Source: Burkholderia sp. FERM BP-3421 (GTDB lineage: Bacteria > Pseudomonadota > Gammaproteobacteria > Burkholderiales > Burkholderiaceae). Taken from it: DNA of 64,000 nucleotides. Below the pieces are notes generated by a model that was not told the DNA's origin, made no database searches, and saw only the letters and a program-made list of their open reading frames with translations. The stretch spans positions 992,001 to 1,056,000 of the forward strand of contig NZ_CP117782.1 of the NCBI RefSeq assembly GCF_028657905.1, written 5' to 3'. The number at the start of each line of letters is the position of its first letter. Position 1 is the first letter of the stretch. The translations under genes were made by a program, and so were the position numbers. This document shows positions 45,368 through 53,046 of this stretch, in pieces.

Positions 45368-45416
45368 CCGGCGGCGTGCGGCGCACGCCGCCGGGGCCTT
45401 CCGCGCGGGAAGGCCC
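45368..45416. repeat. Two adjacent hairpins between pilin and chaperone genes
   Basis: Hairpin 1 is a 12-bp perfect stem CCGGCGGCGTGC (45368-45379) / GCACGCCGCCGG (45383-45394). Hairpin 2 is a 9-bp stem GGGCCTTCC (45394-45402) / GGAAGGCCC (45408-45416). Neither has a T run. In fimbrial operons such structures can protect or partly end the pilin message so that the major subunit is made in excess. Confidence 0.65.
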
Positions 45417-45429
45417 GCTACGAGGAGGC

Positions 45430-46020
45430 TTACGGATAGACGAGCGAGTACTGGACGTAGGAGTTCGCCGAGCCGCCGGTTACCGCGCCCGTCGCCAGGT
45501 ATTCGGCGAAGAAGTTCAGTTCGGCAGTACCGTCGGAGTCGATCGAGACGACCTGCGAGTTCTGGTCCGGCGAGTTCGCGCCGACCTTGATCGGGTCCTG
45601 CTTGTCGTTCAGGATCTGCAGCACGACGTTCTTGGCTTCGGGCGTGTCGACCGAACCCTTGTCGAGCGCCAGCTTGCCGTCCGTGGTCACGTTGGTCGCG
45701 TTTTCGAACGTGACCTGGACCTTGGTCGGGTTGCCCTTCGAGTCCTCTGAATCCACCGCGCAGCCCGTCAGCTTGAAGCCGAACCCGGTGCGGCCGGACA
45801 CGGCGCCCGACGTGTTCAGCGCGCCCGTGCTCACCGTGGGCAGCACGACCGACTTGTTCGTCGTGGCGCCGGCATCCTTGCCATCGATCTTGCAGGTTCC
45901 GGCCGTGACGTTGCCGGTGAACGTGATCGTGCCGTCCGACGCGTGAGCCGCCGATGCGAGGCTGAGCCCCGCCGCGGCCAGGAGCGTCGAAATGAGTTTG
46001 GTGCTTGTTGCGAGTTTCAT
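45430..46020 (-). CDS. Major fimbrial subunit (type 1 pilin family)
   Basis: The 196-residue exported pilin has a signal peptide (STLLAAAGLSLASAAHAS), the N-terminal donor strand GTITFTGNVTAGTCKI, a disulfide pair (GTCKI and TGCAVD) and the C-terminal strand with AEYLATGAVTGGSANSYVQYSLVYP, ending with the penultimate Tyr typical of pilins. It is first in the operon with its promoter in the AT-richer leader 46021-46190. No intact minor pilin or adhesin gene is present in the window. Confidence 0.92.
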   Translation of the reverse strand: MKLATSTKLISTLLAAAGLSLASAAHASDGTITFTGNVTAGTCKIDGKDAGATTNKSVVLPTVSTGALNTSGAVSGRTGFGFKLTGCAVDSEDSKGNPTKVQVTFENATNVTTDGKLALDKGSVDTPEAKNVVLQILNDKQDPIKVGANSPDQNSQVVSIDSDGTAELNFFAEYLATGAVTGGSANSYVQYSLVYP

Positions 46021-46044
46021 TGTGTTGATCTCAGACGTTGGTTG

Positions 46045-46069
46045 ATGATGTGAAACGCGCAGACATCAT
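46045..46069 (-). promoter_or_regulatory. T-N11-A dyad in the fimbrial operon leader
   Basis: ATGATGT (46045-46051) and ACATCAT (46063-46069) form a perfect 7-bp dyad with an 11-base spacer, of the T-N11-A type bound by LysR regulators. It lies 25 bp upstream of the pilin ATG and could equally form a leader hairpin in RNA. Confidence 0.4.
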
Positions 46070-46144
46070 TCGCCGTTTGAGCGAAATCTGATGGGGTGCG
46101 ATTCGGGATTGATTATCGGAATCTTCCGCTGAGCGGGAAATTTG

Positions 46145-46181
46145 ACTTGAACGAAGTTTGATGATTTATATTCATTCAAGT
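46145..46181 (-). promoter_or_regulatory. AT-rich inverted repeat at the probable fimbrial promoter
   Basis: ACTTGAA (46145-46151) and TTCAAGT (46175-46181) flank an AT-rich core that reads AATATAAATC on the minus strand and could hold the -10 box. This is the most AT-rich spot between the fimbrial operon and rimO. Confidence 0.35.
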
Positions 46182-46189
46182 ACTAAAGC

Positions 46190-46694
46190 GGAATGGCGCG
46201 CTGCCGCGCCCCAGCCGCCGCATGACGTTTCGCACGCGGGGAGCGGCATCGCGTCGGTTCTCATCCGGAAGTCGGCGATTCGAATTTCGAGTCTCGCGAG
46301 ACCCGGTGTCGCCCTCGTGGATCGATCGCGAATCTGTCGTTTAGGGCGCGGGAGTTTAAGTTCAACGACGAGCGTGCGACTGACGAAGAAATGGACGCGA
46401 TCAGAGACGCGATTCGGATGTTTCTCGATCTGTAGCACGGCAACGGCGTCGCTCGGCGCGGTTTTTTATCGCAGTGGGCCGTGTCAGTTCGCGTCGGGGT
46501 TGATCAGCGGCCAGGCCCGGGCTGGGCCCGCTGCGGAACATGACGGGCTGCGGGCAGCGCATAAGTTGAATGCCCGCCGCTCAAATTTCGCCAGGAGCGA
46601 TGTGGCGTCGGCGCAGGTTGGAACAGGTAAAATGCCGCCCAACAACGGTTTCGTCTCTCAGGGGGCCGTTTCTACCCCACATCCGGAAGCATCA
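46190..46694. other. Intergenic region upstream of rimO with a short coding-like tail
   Basis: About 500 bp without a complete gene. On the plus strand, 46352-46435 reads REFKFNDERATDEEM then DAIRDAIRMFLDL and stops at TAG 46433-46435, which looks like the helical C terminus of a real protein. No start or convincing upstream domain is found. A TAAAAT hexamer at 46628-46633 is a possible -10 for rimO. Nothing else is recognised. Confidence 0.35.
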
Positions 46695-48086
46695 GTGAAA
46701 AATTCTTCAGAATCAAAGGCCAAGGCTGCTCACGGCCCCCGAATCGGCATGGTCAGCCTTGGTTGCCCCAAGGCGCTGGTCGACTCCGAGCAGATCATCA
46801 CCCAGCTGCGCGCGGAGGGCTATGAAATCTCCGGCACCTACGACGGCGCCGACCTCGTCGTCGTCAACACCTGCGGCTTCATCGACGAAGCGGTGCAGGA
46901 AAGCCTCGACGCGATCGGCGAGGCGCTGACCGAGAACGGCAAGGTCATCGTCACCGGCTGCCTCGGCGCGAAGAAGAGCGCGAGCGGTTCGGGCCTCATC
47001 GAGGAGGTGCATCCGAAGGTGCTGGCCGTCACCGGCCCGCACGCGCTCGGCGAGGTCATGCAGGCGGTGCACAGCCACCTGCCCAAGCCGCACGATCCGT
47101 TCGTCGATCTGGTGCCGCCCGCGGGCATCAAGCTCACGCCGCGCCACTACGCGTACCTGAAGATCTCCGAGGGCTGCAACCACCGCTGCACGTTCTGCAT
47201 CATCCCGTCGATGCGCGGCGACCTCGTGTCGCGCCCCGTCGCCGAAGTGATGCTCGAAGCGGAGAACCTGTTCAAGTCCGGCGTGAAGGAGCTGCTCGTG
47301 ATCTCGCAGGACACGAGCGCGTACGGCGTCGACGTGAAGTACCGCACGGGCTTCTGGAACGGCAAGCCGATCAAGACCCGCATGACCGACCTGGTCGCCG
47401 CGCTCGGCGAACTCGCCGCGCACTACGGCGCGTGGGTGCGCCTGCACTACGTGTACCCGTATCCGAGCGTCGACGAGGTGATTCCGCTGATGGCCGAGGG
47501 CCCGTTCAAGGGGCACGTGCTGCCGTATCTCGACGTGCCGTTCCAGCACGCGCATCCGGACGTGCTCAAGCGCATGAAGCGCCCCGCCAACGCGGAGAAG
47601 GTGCTCGAGCGCGTGAAGGCCTGGCGCGACATGTGCCCGGACCTGACGATCCGCAGCACCTTCATCGCCGGCTTCCCGGGCGAGACCGAGGCGCAGTTCG
47701 AGACGCTGCTCGACTTCATCCGCGAAGCCGAACTGGACCGGGTCGGCTGCTTCGCCTACTCGCCCGTCGAGGGCGCGACCGCGAACGAGCTCGACGGCGC
47801 CTTGCCCGACGAGGTGCGCGAGGAGCGTCGCGCGCGCTTCATGGAGGTCGCGGAGGAGGTGTCCGCCGCGCGCATCGAGCGCAAGGTCGGCCAGACCCTC
47901 AAGGTGCTCATCGACGAGGTCAACGACGAGGGCGGCATCGGCCGCACCGCGGCCGATGCGCCGGAAATCGACGGCGTGGTCTATGTCGAGCCGGCGGCCA
48001 AGGCGTCGAAGCGCTACAAGGTGGGGGATTTCGTGTCGGTCCGCATCACCGGCGCCGACGGCCACGATCTCTGGGGCGAGGTCTGA
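46695..48086 (+). CDS. rimO: Ribosomal protein uS12 methylthiotransferase RimO
   Basis: RimO is a radical-SAM enzyme that adds a methylthio group to an Asp of ribosomal protein S12. From GTG 46695 the protein has 463 residues: the N-terminal UPF0004 domain (VSLGCPKALVDSEQI, NTCGFIDEAV, TGCLGAK) holding one iron-sulfur cluster, the radical-SAM CNHRCTFCIIP motif, and a C-terminal TRAM domain ending DGHDLWGEV. The GTG is favoured by GGAAG upstream; an in-frame ATG at 46631 would add 21 residues. kdgK follows 3 bp after the stop. Confidence 0.95.
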   Translation: MKNSSESKAKAAHGPRIGMVSLGCPKALVDSEQIITQLRAEGYEISGTYDGADLVVVNTCGFIDEAVQESLDAIGEALTENGKVIVTGCLGAKKSASGSGLIEEVHPKVLAVTGPHALGEVMQAVHSHLPKPHDPFVDLVPPAGIKLTPRHYAYLKISEGCNHRCTFCIIPSMRGDLVSRPVAEVMLEAENLFKSGVKELLVISQDTSAYGVDVKYRTGFWNGKPIKTRMTDLVAALGELAAHYGAWVRLHYVYPYPSVDEVIPLMAEGPFKGHVLPYLDVPFQHAHPDVLKRMKRPANAEKVLERVKAWRDMCPDLTIRSTFIAGFPGETEAQFETLLDFIREAELDRVGCFAYSPVEGATANELDGALPDEVREERRARFMEVAEEVSAARIERKVGQTLKVLIDEVNDEGGIGRTAADAPEIDGVVYVEPAAKASKRYKVGDFVSVRITGADGHDLWGEV

Positions 48087-48089
48087 ACG

Positions 48090-49028
48090 ATGACGACAAT
48101 GCGGCTGGACGGCGCGCCCGAGATTCTCGCGCTCGGCGAGGCGATGGTCGAGTTCAACCAGTCGCGTCCCGGCGCGCCTGACTATCTGCAGGGCTTCGGC
48201 GGCGATACGTCGAACTTCTGCATCGCCGCCGCGCGGCAGGGCGCGCGCACGGGCTTCGTGTCCGCGGTCGGCGACGATCATTTCGGCCGCCTGCTGCGCG
48301 ATCTGTGGCAGCGGGAACAGGTCGACGCCACTCATGTGAAGATCGACGGCGGCGCGCCGACCGGGGTGTATTTCGTGTCGCACGGCGCGCACGGCCATCA
48401 GTTCGATTATCTGCGCGCGGGCTCCGCCGCGAGCCGCTACGCGCCGCGCGACCTGCCGCTCGACGCGCTCGCCGCCGCGCGCGTCGTGCACCTGTCGGGC
48501 GTGAGCCTCGCGATCGGCGCAAGTGCGTGCGACGCCGCGTTCGCGGCGATCGAGCATGCGCGCGCGCAGGGCGCGCAAGTGAGCTTCGACACCAATCTGC
48601 GCCTGAAGCTGTGGCCGTTGCCGCGCGCCCGCGCGGTGATGCGCGAAGCCCTGCGCCATACCGACATCTGCCTGCCCAGCTGGGACGACGTGACGGCGTT
48701 GACGGGCCTCGACGACCGCGATGCGATCGTCGAGGCGCTGCTCGCGCTCGGCGCGCGCATCGTCGCGTTGAAGCTCGGCAGGGAGGGCGCGTATGTCGCG
48801 ACGCCCGACGCGCGGCGTCTCGTGCCGGGGCAGGTGGTCGAGGCGGTCGACGCGACTGGGGCGGGCGATTGTTTCGGCGGGGCGTTCGTCGCGCGGATCG
48901 TCGCGGGCGACGATCCGTTCGCGGCGGCGCGTTATGCGAACGCGGCCGCCGCGTTGTCGACGCGCGGCTTCGGCGCGGTTGCGCCGATTCCGACCCGGGC
49001 GGCGGTCGAGGCGTGGTTGACCGCGTGA
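48090..49028 (+). CDS. kdgK: PfkB-family sugar kinase, probably 2-keto-3-deoxygluconate kinase
   Basis: This cytoplasmic enzyme is likely to phosphorylate 2-dehydro-3-deoxygluconate in the Entner-Doudoroff and uronate routes. The 312-residue protein has the N-terminal substrate block ILALGEAMVEFNQ, GGDTSNFCIAAARQG, and the C-terminal ribokinase signature DATGAGDCFGGAF with the catalytic Asp near 259. The sugar cannot be fixed from sequence alone. It starts 3 bp after rimO and is probably translated from the same message. Confidence 0.82.
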   Translation: MTTMRLDGAPEILALGEAMVEFNQSRPGAPDYLQGFGGDTSNFCIAAARQGARTGFVSAVGDDHFGRLLRDLWQREQVDATHVKIDGGAPTGVYFVSHGAHGHQFDYLRAGSAASRYAPRDLPLDALAAARVVHLSGVSLAIGASACDAAFAAIEHARAQGAQVSFDTNLRLKLWPLPRARAVMREALRHTDICLPSWDDVTALTGLDDRDAIVEALLALGARIVALKLGREGAYVATPDARRLVPGQVVEAVDATGAGDCFGGAFVARIVAGDDPFAAARYANAAAALSTRGFGAVAPIPTRAAVEAWLTA

Positions 49029-49123
49029 TGCCGCGGCTCTTGGCGCGGCGGCGATGTGAACGGGCGGCGCGTGAACGTCGCCGCGATCTTCGAACGTATC
49101 TGACGGAGTCAAGCAAGGTGGGG

Positions 49124-49675
49124 GTGAAGTTGGGCATGCGATGGGCGGCACTGGCCGTCATGATCTGGACCGTCGGCGCGGCGTATGCGCAGCCGGCGGC
49201 GGCGCCCGCCTCGGGCGCCTCGGGCGCGGCCGTGCTGCGCGACGATACCGCGCCCGCGCGGCCGCTCAAGCCGGACCCGGCGTTCGCGAAGCTGCAGCGC
49301 TACGAGGGCACGCTCGGCGGCCGGCCGATCGTCGTGCATCTCGGGCCGAAGCAGGACGAGCCCGGCGTACACGGCGAGTACCAGTACGGCGATACCGGCG
49401 AGGTCGTGCTGCTCGCGGGCGATCGCGACGGCGACACGCTCGAGGTCGAGGAGTCGAACGACGGCACCAACATCACCGGCGTCTGGATCGGCCACTTCGA
49501 CGCCGCGGGCGCGCTGAGCGCCGACCGCATGAACAGCGACGAGTCGGACCCGCAGCCGATCGTGCTTCATCCGGTGGGCGGGGCGCCCGCCGCGCCGCCC
49601 GCGCGCCGCGAGGCGCCGCCGCCCACTGTCGGGCAGCCGGTCGGCGGCGTGCGCAACGTGAGCACCGCAGAATGA
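49124..49675 (+). CDS. Small exported protein of unknown function
   Basis: A 183-residue protein from GTG 49124 (AAGG five bases before) or ATG 49136. It has a Sec signal (MRWAALAVMIWTVGAAYAQ), a core with YEGTLGGRPIVVHLGPKQDE, GEYQYGDTGEVVLLAGDRDGD and ESNDGTNITGVWIG, and a Pro/Ala-rich tail. The core resembles small beta-structured periplasmic proteins, but I recognise no named family. It lies between kdgK and metC on the same strand. Confidence 0.7.
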   Translation: MKLGMRWAALAVMIWTVGAAYAQPAAAPASGASGAAVLRDDTAPARPLKPDPAFAKLQRYEGTLGGRPIVVHLGPKQDEPGVHGEYQYGDTGEVVLLAGDRDGDTLEVEESNDGTNITGVWIGHFDAAGALSADRMNSDESDPQPIVLHPVGGAPAAPPARREAPPPTVGQPVGGVRNVSTAE

Positions 49676-49745
49676 CGTACTCCGGCGCGGCGCGCCCGAA
49701 CGCGGGCGCGCCGCATTTCCTGGCAGCAGACGAACTTACCCAGCC

Positions 49746-50927
49746 ATGACAGCATCCACTTCCAAGCGCGCGCTGCAAACCCGCATCGTGCAACCCGACG
49801 ACGCGATTCCCGACGGTTTCCGCTCGTTCGTCACGCCGGTCGAGCGCGGCTCGACGGTCGTGTTCCCCGATCTCGCGACGATGCGCAACCTGGACTGGCG
49901 CGACGACAGCCAGTGGCGCTACGGGCTGCACGCGACGCCGACCTCGCTCGCGCTCGCGCAGCGCCTGGCCGAGATCGAGGGCGGCAGGCATGCGCTGTTG
50001 CAGCCGTCGGGGCTGGCGTCGATCACCAATGTCTATTTCGGCGTGGTGAAGGCGGGCGACGACGTGCTGATCCCGCACAACGTGTACAACCCGAACGGCG
50101 ACCTGGGCACGTGGCTCAGCCGTGATTTCGGCGTGAGCGCGCGTTTCTACGATCCGCTGATCGGCGCGGGCATCGCCGACCTGATCCAGCCGAACACGAA
50201 GCTGATCTGGCTGGAAGCGCCGGGTTCGGTGACGATGGAAGTGCCCGACGTGCGTGCGATCACGGCCGTCGCGCGCGCGCGCGGCATCGTGACCGCGATC
50301 GACAACACCTATTCCGCCGGGCTCGCGTTCAAGCCGTTCGAGCACGGCGTCGACATCTCGGTCCAGGCGCTGACCAAGTACCAGTCGGGCGGCAGCGACC
50401 TCCTGATGGGCGCGACGATCACGGCCGACGCGGACCTGCACGCGAAGCTCAAGCTGGCGCGCATGCGCCTCGGCATCGGCGTGTCGGTCGACGACTGCTC
50501 GCTCGTGCTGCGCAGCCTGCCGAGCATGCAGGTGCGCTTCGACGCGCACAGCGCGAACGCACTCGCGCTCGCGCATTGGCTGAAGGCGCGGCCGGAGATC
50601 GCGGCGGTCCTGCATCCGCAGTTTCCGGATTGCCCGGGGCACGCGTCGTTCGCCCGTGATTTCACGGGCGCGGGGGGCTTGTTCTCGGTCGTGTTCGATG
50701 GGCGCTACAGCCCGGCGCAGGTCGACGCGTTCGTCGAGGCGCTCGAATTGTTTGCGATCGGCTGGAGCTGGGGCGGCGCATGCAGCCTGGCGATGCCCTA
50801 CGATGTCGCGTCGATGCGGCCGACCTGGCCGCACCAGGGCACGCTGGTGCGCTTCTACGTCGGGCTCGAGGACGAGGCCGACCTGCGCGCCGACATCGAA
50901 CGCGCGTTCGGGATCGCGTTCGGCTGA
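49746..50927 (+). CDS. metC: Cystathionine beta-lyase (MetC)
   Basis: A PLP enzyme of the trans-sulfuration group that splits cystathionine to homocysteine, ammonia and pyruvate. The 393-residue protein has the cofactor Lys211 in SVQALTKYQSGGSDLLMG, the substrate-binding RYGLHATPTSLAL block and the late WSWGGACSLAMPYD. The RYGLHATPT form is typical of MetC rather than MetB. Related PLP lyases overlap in activity. It converges on serB with a 20-bp palindrome between. Confidence 0.9.
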   Translation: MTASTSKRALQTRIVQPDDAIPDGFRSFVTPVERGSTVVFPDLATMRNLDWRDDSQWRYGLHATPTSLALAQRLAEIEGGRHALLQPSGLASITNVYFGVVKAGDDVLIPHNVYNPNGDLGTWLSRDFGVSARFYDPLIGAGIADLIQPNTKLIWLEAPGSVTMEVPDVRAITAVARARGIVTAIDNTYSAGLAFKPFEHGVDISVQALTKYQSGGSDLLMGATITADADLHAKLKLARMRLGIGVSVDDCSLVLRSLPSMQVRFDAHSANALALAHWLKARPEIAAVLHPQFPDCPGHASFARDFTGAGGLFSVVFDGRYSPAQVDAFVEALELFAIGWSWGGACSLAMPYDVASMRPTWPHQGTLVRFYVGLEDEADLRADIERAFGIAFG

Positions 50928-50968
50928 CGCCGCCGCCGGTTCCGCGCGCCGCGCGAGGCCGGCTGTCG

Positions 50969-51013
50969 ATGCAACAACGGCGCATGCGATTTCCGCATGC
51001 GCCGTTGTTGCAT
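50969..51013. terminator. 20-bp perfect palindrome between metC and serB (probable bidirectional terminator)
   Basis: The left arm 50969-50988 and right arm 50994-51013 are perfectly complementary over 20 bp with the 5-base loop ATTTC. It lies exactly between two convergent genes. There is no T run on either side, so it is an unusual terminator or a 3'-end stabiliser. Confidence 0.65.
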
Positions 51014-51036
51014 CCGGGCCCGGCTTGCGCCGCGCG

Positions 51037-51882
51037 TTACAGCAGCCGCAGCAGGCCGTCGAGTCCGACGTGGTTGAACGCGACGCTCGCCGCCTCGCGC
51101 ACCACGGGCTTCGCGCGGAACGCGACCGACAGCCCGGCCTCCGCCATCATCTTCAGGTCGTTCGACCCGTCGCCGATCGCGATCGCGCGGCTCGGCGGGA
51201 TGCCGAGCGCCGCGCAGGTGTCGCGCACGAGGCGCGCCTTCACGTCGGCGTCGACGATCTCGCCGAGCACCTTGCCCGTCAGCTTGCCGTCGACGACTTC
51301 CAGCACGTTCGAATACGCATGGTCGAGCCCGAGCTGCGCCTTGAGGCGGTCGGTGAAGAAGGTGAAGCCGCCCGACACCAGGAGTGTCTTGAGGCCCGCG
51401 GCCTTGACGCCGGCCAGCATGGCCTCTGCACCCGGCGACAGCCGCAGCCGGGTCGCGTAGACCTGTTCGAGCGCACTCGCCTCGAGCCCCGCCAGCAGCG
51501 CGACGCGGCGCGCGAGGCTCTCGTTGAAATCGGGGATCTCGCCGCGCATCGAAGCCTCGGTGATCGCCGCGACCTCGGCCTTGCGTCCGCAAAAATCGGC
51601 GATCTCGTCGATGCACTCGATCGTGATCAGCGTCGAATCCATGTCCATCGCGACCAGGCCGAAGTCGGCGAGCCGCAGGCCGGCGTCGACGAAACCGTAG
51701 TCGAGCCCGTGGGTGCCGCAATAGACGTCGAGATCGGGCTGCTGCGCGGGACTGGCCTCCTCGATGCGGATCGCGTGCGGATCGAGCGCGACGATGCGCG
51801 CGCCGCGGGCGAGCGCGAGCAGGGGCTTGTAATGCGCGTCGGACAGCGGCGAGGGACTCTGGATAACGAGATTCGTGGTCAT
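51037..51882 (-). CDS. serB: Phosphoserine phosphatase SerB
   Basis: SerB removes phosphate from O-phosphoserine, the last step of serine synthesis. The 281-residue protein has an N-terminal regulatory-type domain and the HAD motif DMDSTL, with nucleophile Asp80 and general acid Asp82, then LLVSGGFTFFTDRLK and IGDGSNDLKMM. ATG 51882 (MTTNLVIQS) is chosen over the open frame running to 52044, whose translation is Arg/Pro-rich noise. Confidence 0.95.
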   Translation of the reverse strand: MTTNLVIQSPSPLSDAHYKPLLALARGARIVALDPHAIRIEEASPAQQPDLDVYCGTHGLDYGFVDAGLRLADFGLVAMDMDSTLITIECIDEIADFCGRKAEVAAITEASMRGEIPDFNESLARRVALLAGLEASALEQVYATRLRLSPGAEAMLAGVKAAGLKTLLVSGGFTFFTDRLKAQLGLDHAYSNVLEVVDGKLTGKVLGEIVDADVKARLVRDTCAALGIPPSRAIAIGDGSNDLKMMAEAGLSVAFRAKPVVREAASVAFNHVGLDGLLRLL

Positions 51883-51967
51883 GGCGAGTGGTTGGCAAAG
51901 AAAAATGTGGCAGCGGGCACGCGCGGGCCAACTCGCTATTGTAGCGGGGCGGCGCGCGGCCGGCGCG

Positions 51968-52915
51968 TCAGCCGGCGGGCGGGGCCGGCCGGTCCCAGTA
52001 CGGCGGATCGCCGAAGTGCGCGGCGAGGAAGTCGATGAAGGCAAGGGTTTTCAGCGGCACGAACGCGCGGCTCGGGTAGACCGCCCAGATCGCGACCGGC
52101 TCGGCGAGCGGGTAGTCGTCGAGCACGCTGACGAGCGTGCCGTCGCGCAGGTGCGGGCCGACATCCCAGGTCGACTTCAGCGCGAGGCCGAAGCCCGCCA
52201 GCACGGCCTCGCGGATCGCCTCGCCGTTGCTCGCGCTCAGCCGTCCGCCGACGCGCACCGTCTGCGGGCCGGCCGGCGTCGCGAAGGTCCAGTCGCGCTG
52301 GTCGCCGAGGATCACGCACTCGTGCCGCGCGAGGTCCGCGGGATGGCGCGGCGCGCCGTGCGCGGCCAGATAGGCGGGCGCGCAGCAGATCACGCGGCGG
52401 TTCGCCGCAAGCCGCCGCGCGACGAGCGAGGAGTCCTTCAGCGCACCGAGCCGCACGGCGATGTCGATGCCCTCGTCGACCAGATCGACGATTTCGTCGG
52501 ACAGCCGCAAATCGAGCGAGACGTCCGGGTAGCGGCGCAGGAACGCGGGAATCACCGGCGCGACGTGCTGGCGGCCGAACGACGACGACATCGAGACCTT
52601 GAGCCGGCCCTGCGGCTCGGCGCGGCCGCGGCCGACGGCCGCGCGCGCGGCGTCGGCCGCTTCGAGCAGCGGCTGGGCGCGCGCGATGAACAGTTCGCCT
52701 TCCTGAGTCAGGCTCACGCGCCGCGTGGTGCGATGCAGCAGGCGCGCGCCGAGCTGGCGTTCGAGCTGCGCGAGCCGCGCGCTCGCCACCGCGGCCGACA
52801 GCCCGAACTCCCGGCCGGCCGCCGACACGTTCGCGAGCCGCGCCGCGCGCACGAACAGCGCCACGTCGAGCAGGTCGAGCGGTTTGTCGGGCGAGGGCGG
52901 CGGCGCGTCGATCAT
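51968..52915 (-). CDS. LysR-family transcriptional regulator
   Basis: The 315-residue protein has an N-terminal winged helix (about 12-72, with FVRAARLANVSAAGREFGLS and LEARLLHRT-like LERQLGARLLHRTTRR) and a substrate-binding domain. It is transcribed away from the quinone-reductase-like gene with 131 bp between them, the usual setting for a LysR regulator and its target. The effector is unknown. A dyad just upstream of its start may be its own operator. Confidence 0.92.
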   Translation of the reverse strand: MIDAPPPSPDKPLDLLDVALFVRAARLANVSAAGREFGLSAAVASARLAQLERQLGARLLHRTTRRVSLTQEGELFIARAQPLLEAADAARAAVGRGRAEPQGRLKVSMSSSFGRQHVAPVIPAFLRRYPDVSLDLRLSDEIVDLVDEGIDIAVRLGALKDSSLVARRLAANRRVICCAPAYLAAHGAPRHPADLARHECVILGDQRDWTFATPAGPQTVRVGGRLSASNGEAIREAVLAGFGLALKSTWDVGPHLRDGTLVSVLDDYPLAEPVAIWAVYPSRAFVPLKTLAFIDFLAAHFGDPPYWDRPAPPAG

Positions 52916-52920
52916 TCTTT

Positions 52921-52942
52921 TGAAAATCCAGAAAATGTTTCA
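52921..52942. promoter_or_regulatory. Candidate LysR operator in the divergent promoter region
   Basis: TGAAA (52921-52925) and TTTCA (52938-52942) form an imperfect dyad in an AT-rich patch directly upstream of the lysR start. The site is suited to autoregulation and control of the divergent reductase gene. Confidence 0.35.
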
Positions 52943-53046
52943 GGGATTATGGTGCTTTTTAATGAGGATGGGGCGCTCTACGATGCGGGTCATGCGTCGG
53001 CGCGCGCTTCGCGCCGTGTCCCAGACTTGTTTGCCAGGAGCCCAAG

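Noticed and set aside
46145..46181. Invertible fimbrial promoter (phase switch)
   Set aside because: The inverted repeats are only 7 bp and 23 bp apart, and no fim-type recombinase gene is in the window.
46158..46694. RimO extended N-terminally from 46158
   Set aside because: The added residues have no resemblance to the family, whose first domain starts right after GTG 46695.
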